DNA of 9,850 nucleotides, from contig JACPSX010000005.1 in the NCBI GenBank assembly GCA_016193065.1, positions 1 through 9,850 on the forward strand, given 5' to 3'. A program made the translations under genes and the position numbers. The DNA is from Candidatus Tectimicrobiota bacterium (GTDB lineage: Bacteria > JACPSX01). The notes beneath the pieces were generated by a model, which saw nothing but the letters and a program-made list of their open reading frames with translations, ran no database searches and was not told the DNA's origin. Positions 1 to 6,690 of the stretch are shown here, piece by piece (position 1 is the first letter of the stretch; every line of letters begins with the position of its first letter).

Positions 1-1308
1 GAGGTTAAAAACCATCGCCAGATGATGGAATCGGTCAGTTGCTGGTATCGACGCGTCTCCGCTTTCGAGGAAATCCCGGGAGCGATCCAGAGTGCTTTCA
101 CTTATCTTTACACCAGTAGGCCGGGTCCTGCGGTCTTAGAGATTCCTTATGACTTTCTGACGGCCCGCGGGGAGTGTAAGATTCCTGCGCTCCCGACCCG
201 TTCGCGAGTCGCCCCGGATTCGAAGCAACTGGAGAGAGCAGTCAATCTTATAAAGAGCGCCCGGTTCCCCCTAATCTTTGCGGGTGGTGGGGTCGTTCAT
301 AGCGGTGCTTCTTCACAGGTCCGGGAACTTAGCGAGCGCCTGCGGATTCCGGTGGTGACCAGTTTGCAGGGAAGAGGGGCACTCCCCGAAGACCACCCGC
401 TCTCCCTGGGTTGTACGAACGGGGTGAATCCTTTCCGGGGAAGCCCGACGAAGGGGCCGTTTTACGAGCGGTTCTTACGCAAAGCAGACGTTCTGCTCAG
501 CGTGGGAACCCAGTACGATCAAACGACCAGCGATGGCTGGAGCTTTCCCGTTCCTCCCGGTCATATTCAAATTGATCTTGATCCGGGCCAGATTGGCAAA
601 AATTTCCCCGTCTCCGAGGGAATCGTGGGGGATGCAGCGCAAGTCCTGCAGGGGATTTTGGGTAACTTGGGAGATGTACGGGCTTCAGTTCGCCCCGAGC
701 TGGAAGAGGAAATTGCGGCCGTCAAGAGAGAAGTCCAAGTCCTTTTGCGGCGGCGCAGCACCGCCGAGCTCAGGGTACTCTCCGAGATCCGGCAAGTGCT
801 CCCCAGGGAGGCGATTCTCTCCAACGACATGACCCAGATCACTTACTGGGCTGGTCGTTACTTCCCCGTTTACGAGCCTCGAACTTTCTTTTTCCCTTAC
901 GGCTCCACCACGCTGGGCGGCGGAATGCCCGCCGCCATCGGCGCGAAAGTGGCCTGCCCGGACCGCCCGGTCGTTGCCCTGTGCGGGGATGGAGGGTTTC
1001 TTTTTACCTGCCAGGAACTTGCCACCCTGGCCCAACGGAAGTTGCCGTTGGTGGTCGTGGTGTTTAATGACAACTGCTACGGGGTTCTCAGGGAGTTTCA
1101 GGAGGAGCGCTACGGCCGGATCACGGAGGTGGACCTGGTGAATCCCGACTTTGTCAAATTGGCCGAAGCTTTCGGAATCAAGGGAGTGAGAGTCGAGAAG
1201 CTGGGAGATCTCTCCCAGGCCTTGGCGGAAGCTCTCGACTTGGGCGAGCCGGTGCTCATCGAGGCTCCCGCTGCGGGCTTTACGGCTCCCTGGTTGTCGA
1301 TTCAGTAA
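1..1308 (+). CDS. ThDP-dependent enzyme, acetolactate synthase-like (5' end missing)
   Basis: The frame is open from base 1, so the first in-window ATG is internal. About 435 residues remain of a family usually near 550, so most of the N-terminal pyrimidine-binding domain is lost. The central domain (window residues about 75-220) has the nucleotide-fold signature LIFAGGGV and ends in HIQIDLDP. The C-terminal ThDP-binding domain has the substrate-loop segment YGSTTLGGGMPAAIGAK and the cofactor motif, GDGGF (about 329-333) followed some 25 residues later by FNDNCYG, which binds the Mg2+-diphosphate. These features fix the superfamily: carboligation or decarboxylation of 2-oxo acids in the cytoplasm. 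They do not fix the substrate; acetolactate synthase-like, benzoylformate decarboxylase-like and other ThDP lyases share them. The stop lies 6 bases from the stop of the convergent gene, with no hairpin between. The use of ThDP and the nearby thiamine operon is probably coincidental. Confidence 0.9.
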   Translation, partial: EVKNHRQMMESVSCWYRRVSAFEEIPGAIQSAFTYLYTSRPGPAVLEIPYDFLTARGECKIPALPTRSRVAPDSKQLERAVNLIKSARFPLIFAGGGVVHSGASSQVRELSERLRIPVVTSLQGRGALPEDHPLSLGCTNGVNPFRGSPTKGPFYERFLRKADVLLSVGTQYDQTTSDGWSFPVPPGHIQIDLDPGQIGKNFPVSEGIVGDAAQVLQGILGNLGDVRASVRPELEEEIAAVKREVQVLLRRRSTAELRVLSEIRQVLPREAILSNDMTQITYWAGRYFPVYEPRTFFFPYGSTTLGGGMPAAIGAKVACPDRPVVALCGDGGFLFTCQELATLAQRKLPLVVVVFNDNCYGVLREFQEERYGRITEVDLVNPDFVKLAEAFGIKGVRVEKLGDLSQALAEALDLGEPVLIEAPAAGFTAPWLSIQ

Positions 1309-1314
1309 GAACCG

Positions 1315-2151
1315 TTAACCCACTTCGAAGACCACTTCCAGTTCCACCGCCGACCCGGCCGGAAGCTCATTGACACCCACTGCAATGCGCGCGTGCTTGC
1401 CCTGATCCTGGAGAAGCTCCACGAAGAGGTCTGAGGCTCCGTTGACCACGGACGGCTGACCTGAGAAGCCTTCGGCGCTACGGACAAACCCGGCAACTCG
1501 AACGACCCGGCGAATCTTCCCCAGGTCGCCCACAGCCTGCTTGGCGGCGCTCAGACTGCTCAGCGCGCAGAGACGGGCGGCCTGATAGCCTTCCTCGGGA
1601 GTCAGGTCAGCGCCGATCTTGCCCGTGTATTTCAACTGCCCTTGAATCCGGGGGATTTGTCCCGAGATGAAGAGAAGGCCCTGAGAAAGGAGCGCGGGGA
1701 GATAGTTGCCCACAGGTTTGGACGGTTCGGGGAGTTCCAGACCCAGGGCCTTCAGCCGTTCTTCTACGGGAGATCCCTTGGAGAACCGCTCCTTCAAGAT
1801 GATGACCCGCTCGTGGGTTCCTTCTCCGATCTTCTCCTTTTCGTTGTAGGCTTCCACCGCCAAGGACAGGCGGCGGCCCGAGATAGCGGTGAGAGTAGAC
1901 TTGGCGGTGACCTTCATGCCGACGGGGGTGGCGGCCAGGTGACTGACGTTGACCTTGACCCCCACGGACCCCTCCCCGGGTTCCAGGTAAGAAGCCAGCA
2001 ACCGGTTGGAGGCCTGCTCCATGAGTCCGATCATGGATGGGGTGGAGAACAGGGAGGTTGCTGTGGGCCCCAGGTGGGTAATCCCCATCTCGGGGGTGGT
2101 CGTGACCGTGACTTCCGCTGAGATTCCAGGGACAAAGCCTTCCTTGACCAA
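1315..2151 (-). CDS. FlK-like acyl-CoA thioesterase fused to a RidA/YjgF-like domain
   Basis: The protein is 278 residues from a TTG start, chosen because GAGGAGG lies 6 bases upstream and because the longer in-frame ATG would lie inside the preceding gene. Residues 1 to about 123 form a hot-dog thioesterase of the fluoroacetyl-CoA thioesterase (FlK) type. T37 (in STPSM), E45 (in LMEQA) and H71 (in VSHLAATP) keep the 8- and 26-residue spacings of the FlK triad Thr42/Glu50/His76. Residues from about 130 to 278 form a complete RidA-superfamily domain, nearest the Atu1372-like subgroup, opening EERLKALGLELP and containing FISGQIP, VVNGASDLF and HARIAVGV. R255 sits where RidA imine deaminases hold their catalytic arginine. 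The short linker contains no stop or start signal, so this is one polypeptide. It is co-transcribed behind the VOC gene, 16 bases after its stop. The substrate is unknown; hydrolysis of a short activated acyl-CoA coupled to handling of an enamine or imine is inference. Confidence 0.88.
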   Translation of the reverse strand: MVKEGFVPGISAEVTVTTTPEMGITHLGPTATSLFSTPSMIGLMEQASNRLLASYLEPGEGSVGVKVNVSHLAATPVGMKVTAKSTLTAISGRRLSLAVEAYNEKEKIGEGTHERVIILKERFSKGSPVEERLKALGLELPEPSKPVGNYLPALLSQGLLFISGQIPRIQGQLKYTGKIGADLTPEEGYQAARLCALSSLSAAKQAVGDLGKIRRVVRVAGFVRSAEGFSGQPSVVNGASDLFVELLQDQGKHARIAVGVNELPAGSAVELEVVFEVG

Positions 2152-2157
2152 GGGATT

Positions 2158-2164
2158 CCTCCTC
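2158..2164 (-). promoter_or_regulatory. Strong ribosome binding site that sets a TTG start
   Basis: On the minus strand GAGGAGG is followed by AATCCC and then TTG (2151-2149). The match to anti-Shine-Dalgarno is near perfect and the spacing is ideal. There is no ATG or GTG at the right distance. The TTG start also gives the thioesterase domain its normal short N-terminus. Confidence 0.8.
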
Positions 2165-2167
2165 AGA

Positions 2168-2605
2168 TTACTTGAGTTTATAGCCGCCGCCCGTGTTGCT
2201 GACCAGCTCAATGACGTTCCCATCCGGATCTTCCAGGTAGAGGTAGTGGTCCAGATCCTCCTTGTGGGTATCGGGCCCCTTCAGGATCTTGACCCCATTT
2301 TCCTTGAGGAAAACTGCAGCCCGGTCCACGTCTTCCGGTGTGGCCAGACGGAAGGCGACGTGATTCATTCCGGCGGTTTTGCGGTAGTCGGGCGAGACCT
2401 TGTGGGGGACCTTGTACAGGGCAATGTCATGGTAGGCAAGCTGGCGCTCGTCCTCTCGATACTCCCCGTAGTTCATCCAAACGATCTGCCCTTCGGCCCT
2501 CGCCGATACTTTGAGTCCCAGAAGTTCGGTGTAGAATTTTTCCGACTTCTCAAGGTCCGTCACATTGATGTTCACGTGAGCCAGGCCCGTGATCCGAATT
2601 GCCAT
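2168..2605 (-). CDS. VOC-superfamily (glyoxalase/extradiol dioxygenase fold) protein
   Basis: This is a 145-residue protein of two beta-alpha-beta-beta-beta modules, the usual length for a single-chain VOC protein. Module one opens GLAHVNINVTDLEKSEKFYTE and module two opens MNHVAFRL and ends LEDPDGNVIELV. H10, H82 and E133 occupy the metal-ligand positions of the 2-His-1-carboxylate VOC enzymes, so a divalent-metal enzyme (lyase, isomerase, epimerase or dioxygenase) is more likely than a metal-free binding protein. The start at 2605 is the second of two adjacent ATGs and stands 6 bases after AGGAGG. A longer frame to 2695 is possible but would run through the promoter. It is the first gene of an operon with the thioesterase-RidA fusion. 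The specific reaction cannot be read from the sequence. Confidence 0.88.
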   Translation of the reverse strand: MAIRITGLAHVNINVTDLEKSEKFYTELLGLKVSARAEGQIVWMNYGEYREDERQLAYHDIALYKVPHKVSPDYRKTAGMNHVAFRLATPEDVDRAAVFLKENGVKILKGPDTHKEDLDHYLYLEDPDGNVIELVSNTGGGYKLK

Positions 2606-2666
2606 CATTCCCCTCCTTATAAGTGTCCTAAATAACAGAGGCTTTGCGGGATTCGCAAGATTTCTT

Positions 2667-2695
2667 AGTGTAGCGGAATTCCCCCTGGAAGACAA
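2667..2695 (-). promoter_or_regulatory. Sigma70-type promoter of the VOC / thioesterase-RidA operon
   Basis: Minus strand TTGTCT (2695-2690), a 17-base spacer, then TACACT (2672-2667). Initiation would fall near 2660 and give a leader of about 55 bases ending in AAGGAGG and the VOC ATG. Prediction from sequence only. Confidence 0.6.
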
Positions 2696-2902
2696 CTCTA
2701 TGCCAGACTGGCCGACAGGATCCGTCCATTCTGGCGGAAGATGCCTTCCAAGCTCGCGCCTGCCCGCGCCGGGCTGGATTCCCTGCGGTCCTCCTCAGGG
2801 GTTGAGATAACCGATTTGGTTTTCCAGGGTTACGCCCAGAGAGGTGGGGTGAGAAAAGATCCCCTTGCTTCCGGGTGCAGCCGGACAGGAGAGATTTTTC
2901 CA

Positions 2903-2932
2903 TTGATTTTTCGTCTGTTATCAGACGATAAT
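2903..2932 (+). promoter_or_regulatory. Probable promoter of the pilus-type ATPase gene with an inverted repeat in its spacer
   Basis: TTGATT (2903-2908), an 18-base spacer, then GATAAT (2927-2932) resembles a sigma70 promoter in the AT-rich part of the intergenic region, about 100 bases upstream of the ATG. The spacer holds TCGTCTG-TTA-TCAGACGA (2911-2928), in which 7-bp arms are perfect inverted repeats around the centre TTAT; the right arm overlaps the first bases of the -10 box. That position is typical of a repressor or activator operator. It could instead be an RNA hairpin, but there is no T-tract after it on the plus strand, so it is not an intrinsic terminator for that strand. Confidence 0.45.
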
Positions 2933-3034
2933 AATGCAGATAGATTATAGAGAAAGGCGGACGGAAGGTCAAAGGGGAGGGGGTGTTTGCCTCCAATACT
3001 CCTTCCCACTCCGTTCCAGGAGCAAAGCTGAGTT

Positions 3035-5287
3035 ATGGCCGAAGTAGTCAAAGACAGAAAATCAGCCTTTGTGAGCACGGTAAAAAAGGACGAAGGGGGA
3101 ATCCCCGGCGCCAAGCTCGGTGATCTCCTGATGCGCGAAGGTCTGATTACCAAGAGCCAGATTGAGGAAGCCACCCAATATCAGAAAAAACATGGAGGCC
3201 GGATCGGCTCCATCCTCCTCCTTCTGGGCTACATCGACGAAGACACCGTCCCCACGGTCTTGAGCCGCAGCCACGGCTATCCTGTCATTGACATGAGCCA
3301 GCAAAAAATAGAGGACCGCGTTCTGGCTCTGGTCCCGTACAGCATGGCGAAAGAGTACTTCCTGTTCCCGATCAGCAGCGCGAACAACGTCCTGCAAGTG
3401 GCCATGGCTGACCCTACAGACAGCAGTACCGTGGAAGAAGTTCAAATGAAGGTCCGGCTCAGCGTGAAAGCCGGGGTGTGCGCGGAAAAGCAGATCCTGG
3501 AAGCCTACAAGAAATACTACCAGGTCAGTGACGAAGAGATCGCCGGCTTCACTCCCAAAGTTGAAGAAATGGAAGAGGCCGTCAGCATCGACACCATTGA
3601 TGACTTTGGCAGCCTGGTGTCGGAAGCGGCGGATACTTTCACCGTCGTCGATGAATCCGCCGCTGGGAAGATGGAGGGGGATCAGTACTCGGCCAGCGAT
3701 GCCCCCATTGTGAAGCTGGTCAACGGGATCCTGATCCGGGCCATCAAGGAAGGGGCCAGCGATATCCACATTGAGCCGTTTGAAACGGCCTTCTACGTCC
3801 GCTATCGGAAGGACGGGGAGCTCCACAAGGCGATGAACCTCCCCTTGCAGATTAAGAACGCGATGACTTCGCGCATCAAGATTATGTCCAATCTGAATAT
3901 CTCCGAGCGCCGGGTCCCTCAGGACGGCCGGATCAAAATGACCTTGGGCAAGGGCAAGGCCGTCGACTTCCGGGTTTCCACCCTGCCCACGTTGTTCGGG
4001 GAATCGATCGTCATCCGGATCCTCGACAAGTCCAACCTGAACGTGGACCTCACCAAACTCGGGTTTACCAAGGCAGGCTTCGAAAGATTTCAAAAGACCA
4101 TTACCCGGCCCTACGGACTGATCCTGGTGACCGGCCCCACGGGGAGCGGGAAGACGACGACACTGTATTCAGCCCTCCACGCCCTGAACCGGGTGGATAC
4201 GAAGCTTCTGACTGCGGAAGATCCCGTGGAATTTAACTTCCGGGGAATTAACCAGGTGCTGATCCGAGAGGATATCGGGCTCACGTTTGCCGCGGCCTTG
4301 CGCTCGTTCCTCCGGCAAGATCCGGACGTCATCATGGTCGGTGAGATCCGCGACATTGAAACGGGGGAAATTGCCATCAAGGCGGCCATGACTGGGCACA
4401 TGGTGCTCAGCACCTTGCACACCAACGACTGCGCCTCGACGATCGGGCGCCTGATTGACATGGGCATCCCCGGGTACATGGTGGCATCTGCCGTCAGCAT
4501 GGTTCTGGCCCAGAGGCTGCTGCGCCGCATCTGCACCAAATGCAAGATGCCCGTCACCAAGATCAGCGCGGCTCTTCTCAAGGAAGCAGGCTTCTCGCCG
4601 AACGAGTTTTCCCAACTGCGGCTCTACACGGGGAAAGGCTGCCCGGAGTGCAGCAACGGTTACAAGGGACGGGTTGCCCTCTATGAGATCATGGAAGTGA
4701 CGGAGAACGTTAAACAGGCGATCACATCCGCTGTTCCCGAAAGCCAGCTCCGCAAGATCGCCATGAAAGACGGGATGCTGACCCTGCGCCAGGAAGGACT
4801 GCAGAAGGTCCGGGAAGGAATCACGACTCTCGAAGAGGTCATGGCCAAGACGGTCAAGGAAAAGGAGATGCTTCCCGCTTACCTGCTGAATCCGGATGAG
4901 CAGGTCTTCGAGGACGGCGATCTAATCATTAAAGAAGGGAACACGGACAAGAACTTCTACAAACTCATCCAGGGCTGTCTCGTGGTTACCAAAAACGGGA
5001 TTGTGGTGGGAGAGATCAGCCAGCCCGGGGAATACTTCGGAGAGATGAGCGCCCTCACCAACGAGCCCCGCACGGCAACCATCCGCTCCAAGGGCAAGAG
5101 CATCGTCAAGCTCTTCCCCGGAGATAAGCTGGCCGAGGTACTGGAGAAGTACCCGGAGATTGCCACCCACATCGTGACCACCCTGGCCAAGCGCCTCAAT
5201 GAAGCCAACAACCGCATCCTGGCCGGCCAAAACGGTGGGGACAGGGGCCTGGAAGCGCTGGAGCAGAAGGCCGCCGCCCTCTCTTAA
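3035..5287 (+). CDS. pilB: PilB/GspE-family assembly ATPase with N-terminal MshEN-type domain and C-terminal cyclic-nucleotide-binding domain
   Basis: A 750-residue secretion/pilus ATPase that would power type IV pilin assembly or type II secretion at the inner-membrane base. Residues 27-79 form an MshEN domain: two 24-residue motifs (27-50 and 56-79) with a 5-residue spacer, each with LG or IG at the start and G-[LY]-I in the middle. This is the layout that binds c-di-GMP in MshE; K27 replaces the usual arginine while Q50 and R56 are kept. An acidic linker (about 165-220) follows. The motor has GASDIHIEP (240-248), Walker A GPTGSGKT (367-374), an Asp box (391-400), Walker B VIMVGEIRD with E437, a His box STLHTND (459-465) and zinc cysteines C500, C503, C536 and C539. 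Beyond the usual PilB end, residues about 618-725 form a CAP_ED domain with cassette GEYFGEMSAL and EPRTATI, including E670 and R679. The gene stands alone, without pilC, pilT or pilins. AGGAG lies a wide 12 bases before the ATG, so translation may be weak or the start slightly off. The choice between pilB and gspE is uncertain. Confidence 0.92.
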   Translation: MAEVVKDRKSAFVSTVKKDEGGIPGAKLGDLLMREGLITKSQIEEATQYQKKHGGRIGSILLLLGYIDEDTVPTVLSRSHGYPVIDMSQQKIEDRVLALVPYSMAKEYFLFPISSANNVLQVAMADPTDSSTVEEVQMKVRLSVKAGVCAEKQILEAYKKYYQVSDEEIAGFTPKVEEMEEAVSIDTIDDFGSLVSEAADTFTVVDESAAGKMEGDQYSASDAPIVKLVNGILIRAIKEGASDIHIEPFETAFYVRYRKDGELHKAMNLPLQIKNAMTSRIKIMSNLNISERRVPQDGRIKMTLGKGKAVDFRVSTLPTLFGESIVIRILDKSNLNVDLTKLGFTKAGFERFQKTITRPYGLILVTGPTGSGKTTTLYSALHALNRVDTKLLTAEDPVEFNFRGINQVLIREDIGLTFAAALRSFLRQDPDVIMVGEIRDIETGEIAIKAAMTGHMVLSTLHTNDCASTIGRLIDMGIPGYMVASAVSMVLAQRLLRRICTKCKMPVTKISAALLKEAGFSPNEFSQLRLYTGKGCPECSNGYKGRVALYEIMEVTENVKQAITSAVPESQLRKIAMKDGMLTLRQEGLQKVREGITTLEEVMAKTVKEKEMLPAYLLNPDEQVFEDGDLIIKEGNTDKNFYKLIQGCLVVTKNGIVVGEISQPGEYFGEMSALTNEPRTATIRSKGKSIVKLFPGDKLAEVLEKYPEIATHIVTTLAKRLNEANNRILAGQNGGDRGLEALEQKAAALS

Positions 5288-5293
5288 ATATCC

Positions 5294-6643
5294 TTACGAT
5301 CTTTTCTCCATCAACACCTTCTGAATCTTGACAACGACTTGGGCTACCTCCTGGGCTGTGCCTCCCAGCACCCGCACCATGGCCTCTTTGCCGAAATCCC
5401 CCCGGTCCCAGATGATCTCCGGGACCTTGCCAAGTGTGTCGATTCCTCTTTGAACTCCCCACTCCAGTGAGGCCCCTTCTCTTTCCTTGAGCGCGGCGGG
5501 TTCCTCCTGGCGGTCGAAGGGCACGACGGAGAGCCCCAGCTTCTGGCAGGCCTCGACGATGTCCGGAGAATAGCGGATGTTCATGGCGGCTCTCATCTCG
5601 GGGTCGTGCCTCATGGCCGTCAGGATGATGCGGGCGATATGGCGGGAGCCCCCGAAAGCGGGGGGACTCAGGCGCCGGAAGGTGTCCTCCCAGCGGATCA
5701 GGCGGCCCGGGAAAGCAGCCACCTCCTCGGGGGAAATAGCTCTGGGCAAGGCCATCCCCAGATTCGATTGAACCTCGGGGATCAGGCCTCCGATCCGGGA
5801 CTGTTCCAGGAGCTTGACGGCCTGCTCCAGGTTCTCCATGACCTCCCAGCGGTCCCGATAACTGTAGAGATCGAAGAGGTGATGGGTGGGGCCGATCCCC
5901 TTGCCCACGGGGAAGGCGCTGCGGATGGCTCCGGCGGTGAATTCCTTGGCTCTCCGTACGGACTGCGCGAGGTCCAGACCCCGGGCCAGGAATGCGGCAA
6001 TGGCCGCCGAGAACGTGCAGCCCGTCCCATGGGTGTTTTTGCTGGGGATTCGGTCCCCCCGAAAATGGATGATGCGGTTGCCGTCGAAATAAATGTCGAT
6101 GGCCTCTCCTTCCAGGTGTCCCCCTTTCACCACCACCGCGCAGCCACTGCCCTCGTGGATGCTCCGGGCTGCTGCTTCCATGTCCGCGATTGTGGCCACC
6201 TTCCGGTTGGCGAGGATCTCGGTTTCCGGCAGGTTCGGGGTGATGATCGTAGCCAGAGGAAGGAGCAGCCGGATCAGGGTCTCCCGGGCCTCGGGTTGCA
6301 GGAGAGGGTCGCCGCTTTTGGCCGCCATGACGGGGTCCACGACCAGGCACTTCAGTCGGTACTGCCTAATCTTTGCGGCGACGGCCTCGATGATCTTGCG
6401 GTTGGAAAGCATCCCCGTCTTGAGGGCGGCCACGTCCAGGTCGCTCAAGACCGAGTCGAGCTGCAAGGCCACGAAGGGGGCCGGTAGATCCTGGACCCCC
6501 TGGACTCCCTGGGTGTTCTGGGCCGTCACCGAAGTAATCACGCTGGTTCCGTAGACCCCGAGGGCGGCAAAGGTCTTCAAGTCCGCCTGGATTCCGGCTC
6601 CTCCTCCGGAGTCCGATCCTGCGATGGTCAGAGCGATCTTCAT
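5294..6643 (-). CDS. thiD: Bifunctional HMP/HMP-P kinase (ThiD) - thiamine-phosphate synthase (ThiN)
   Basis: A 449-residue fusion. Residues 1 to about 260 are ThiD, which phosphorylates hydroxymethylpyrimidine and then its monophosphate: [17 protein letters not shown] (8-24), KTGMLS (75-80), VDPVM (102-106), VVKGGH (171-176) and the phosphate-binding loop [12 protein letters not shown] (203-214). Residues about 265-449 are ThiN, which can replace ThiE in joining HMP-PP to thiazole phosphate: [17 protein letters not shown] (284-300), FPGRL (311-315), [10 protein letters not shown] (331-340), MNIRY (354-358), PFDR (375-378), SLEWGV (392-397) and [16 protein letters not shown] (412-427). The start at 6643 follows GAGGG by 6 bases and opens at the conserved [11 protein letters not shown]. 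Longer frames to 6796 would run into the preceding gene. It is the last gene of the TPP-riboswitch operon, 47 bases after the binding-protein gene, and converges on the ATPase gene with a 6-base gap. Such ThiDN fusions are known from archaea and some bacteria. Confidence 0.94.
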   Translation of the reverse strand: MKIALTIAGSDSGGGAGIQADLKTFAALGVYGTSVITSVTAQNTQGVQGVQDLPAPFVALQLDSVLSDLDVAALKTGMLSNRKIIEAVAAKIRQYRLKCLVVDPVMAAKSGDPLLQPEARETLIRLLLPLATIITPNLPETEILANRKVATIADMEAAARSIHEGSGCAVVVKGGHLEGEAIDIYFDGNRIIHFRGDRIPSKNTHGTGCTFSAAIAAFLARGLDLAQSVRRAKEFTAGAIRSAFPVGKGIGPTHHLFDLYSYRDRWEVMENLEQAVKLLEQSRIGGLIPEVQSNLGMALPRAISPEEVAAFPGRLIRWEDTFRRLSPPAFGGSRHIARIILTAMRHDPEMRAAMNIRYSPDIVEACQKLGLSVVPFDRQEEPAALKEREGASLEWGVQRGIDTLGKVPEIIWDRGDFGKEAMVRVLGGTAQEVAQVVVKIQKVLMEKRS

Positions 6644-6690
6644 GGATTTCCCTCGATCTTGAGCGGTTGCTGTGTTTGCGGCCTCCCGGG

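Larger units (their letters stand above)
2606..3034. other. Divergent intergenic region
   Basis: This is the only long non-coding stretch of the window, between the VOC operon (leftward) and the pilus-type ATPase (rightward). The left part holds the VOC promoter and a leader with a small TTGCG/CGCAA hairpin. The part from about 2890 to 2950 is clearly AT-richer than its surroundings and holds a promoter and inverted repeat for the ATPase. Between about 2700 and 2890 I see only short GC-rich inverted repeats, such as GCCCG-CGC-CGGGC near 2762. The open frames crossing it have no good ribosome site and no recognisable domain. Confidence 0.7.

Noticed and set aside
1315-2151. Fluoroacetate resistance as the role of the FlK-like domain
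   Set aside because: The triad is shared by many FlK-like thioesterases of unknown substrate, and nothing in the context points to fluoroacetate.
2640-2660. GCAAAGCC on the minus strand in the VOC leader, resembling part of a c-di-GMP (GEMM) riboswitch
   Set aside because: The leader from the predicted promoter is only about 55 bases. The rest of the GEMM consensus is missing, and a small TTGCG/CGCAA hairpin explains the sequence.
2911-2928. The inverted repeat as an intrinsic terminator
   Set aside because: On the plus strand no T-tract follows. On the minus strand it is followed by AAAAAT, not T residues. Its position in a promoter fits an operator better.
2628-2996. Open frames in the intergenic region on both strands (also 2741-2950 and 2830-3174)
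   Set aside because: They cross promoters, lack ribosome sites and show no family features.
3062-4093. A 343-codon open frame antisense to the ATPase gene, with similar long frames opposite thiD (5606-6487), opposite thiY (6667-7545) and in another frame at 5196-6350
   Set aside because: High-GC shadow frames: no recognisable domains, low-complexity Gly/His/Arg/Asp composition, and the real genes on those bases have full family motifs.
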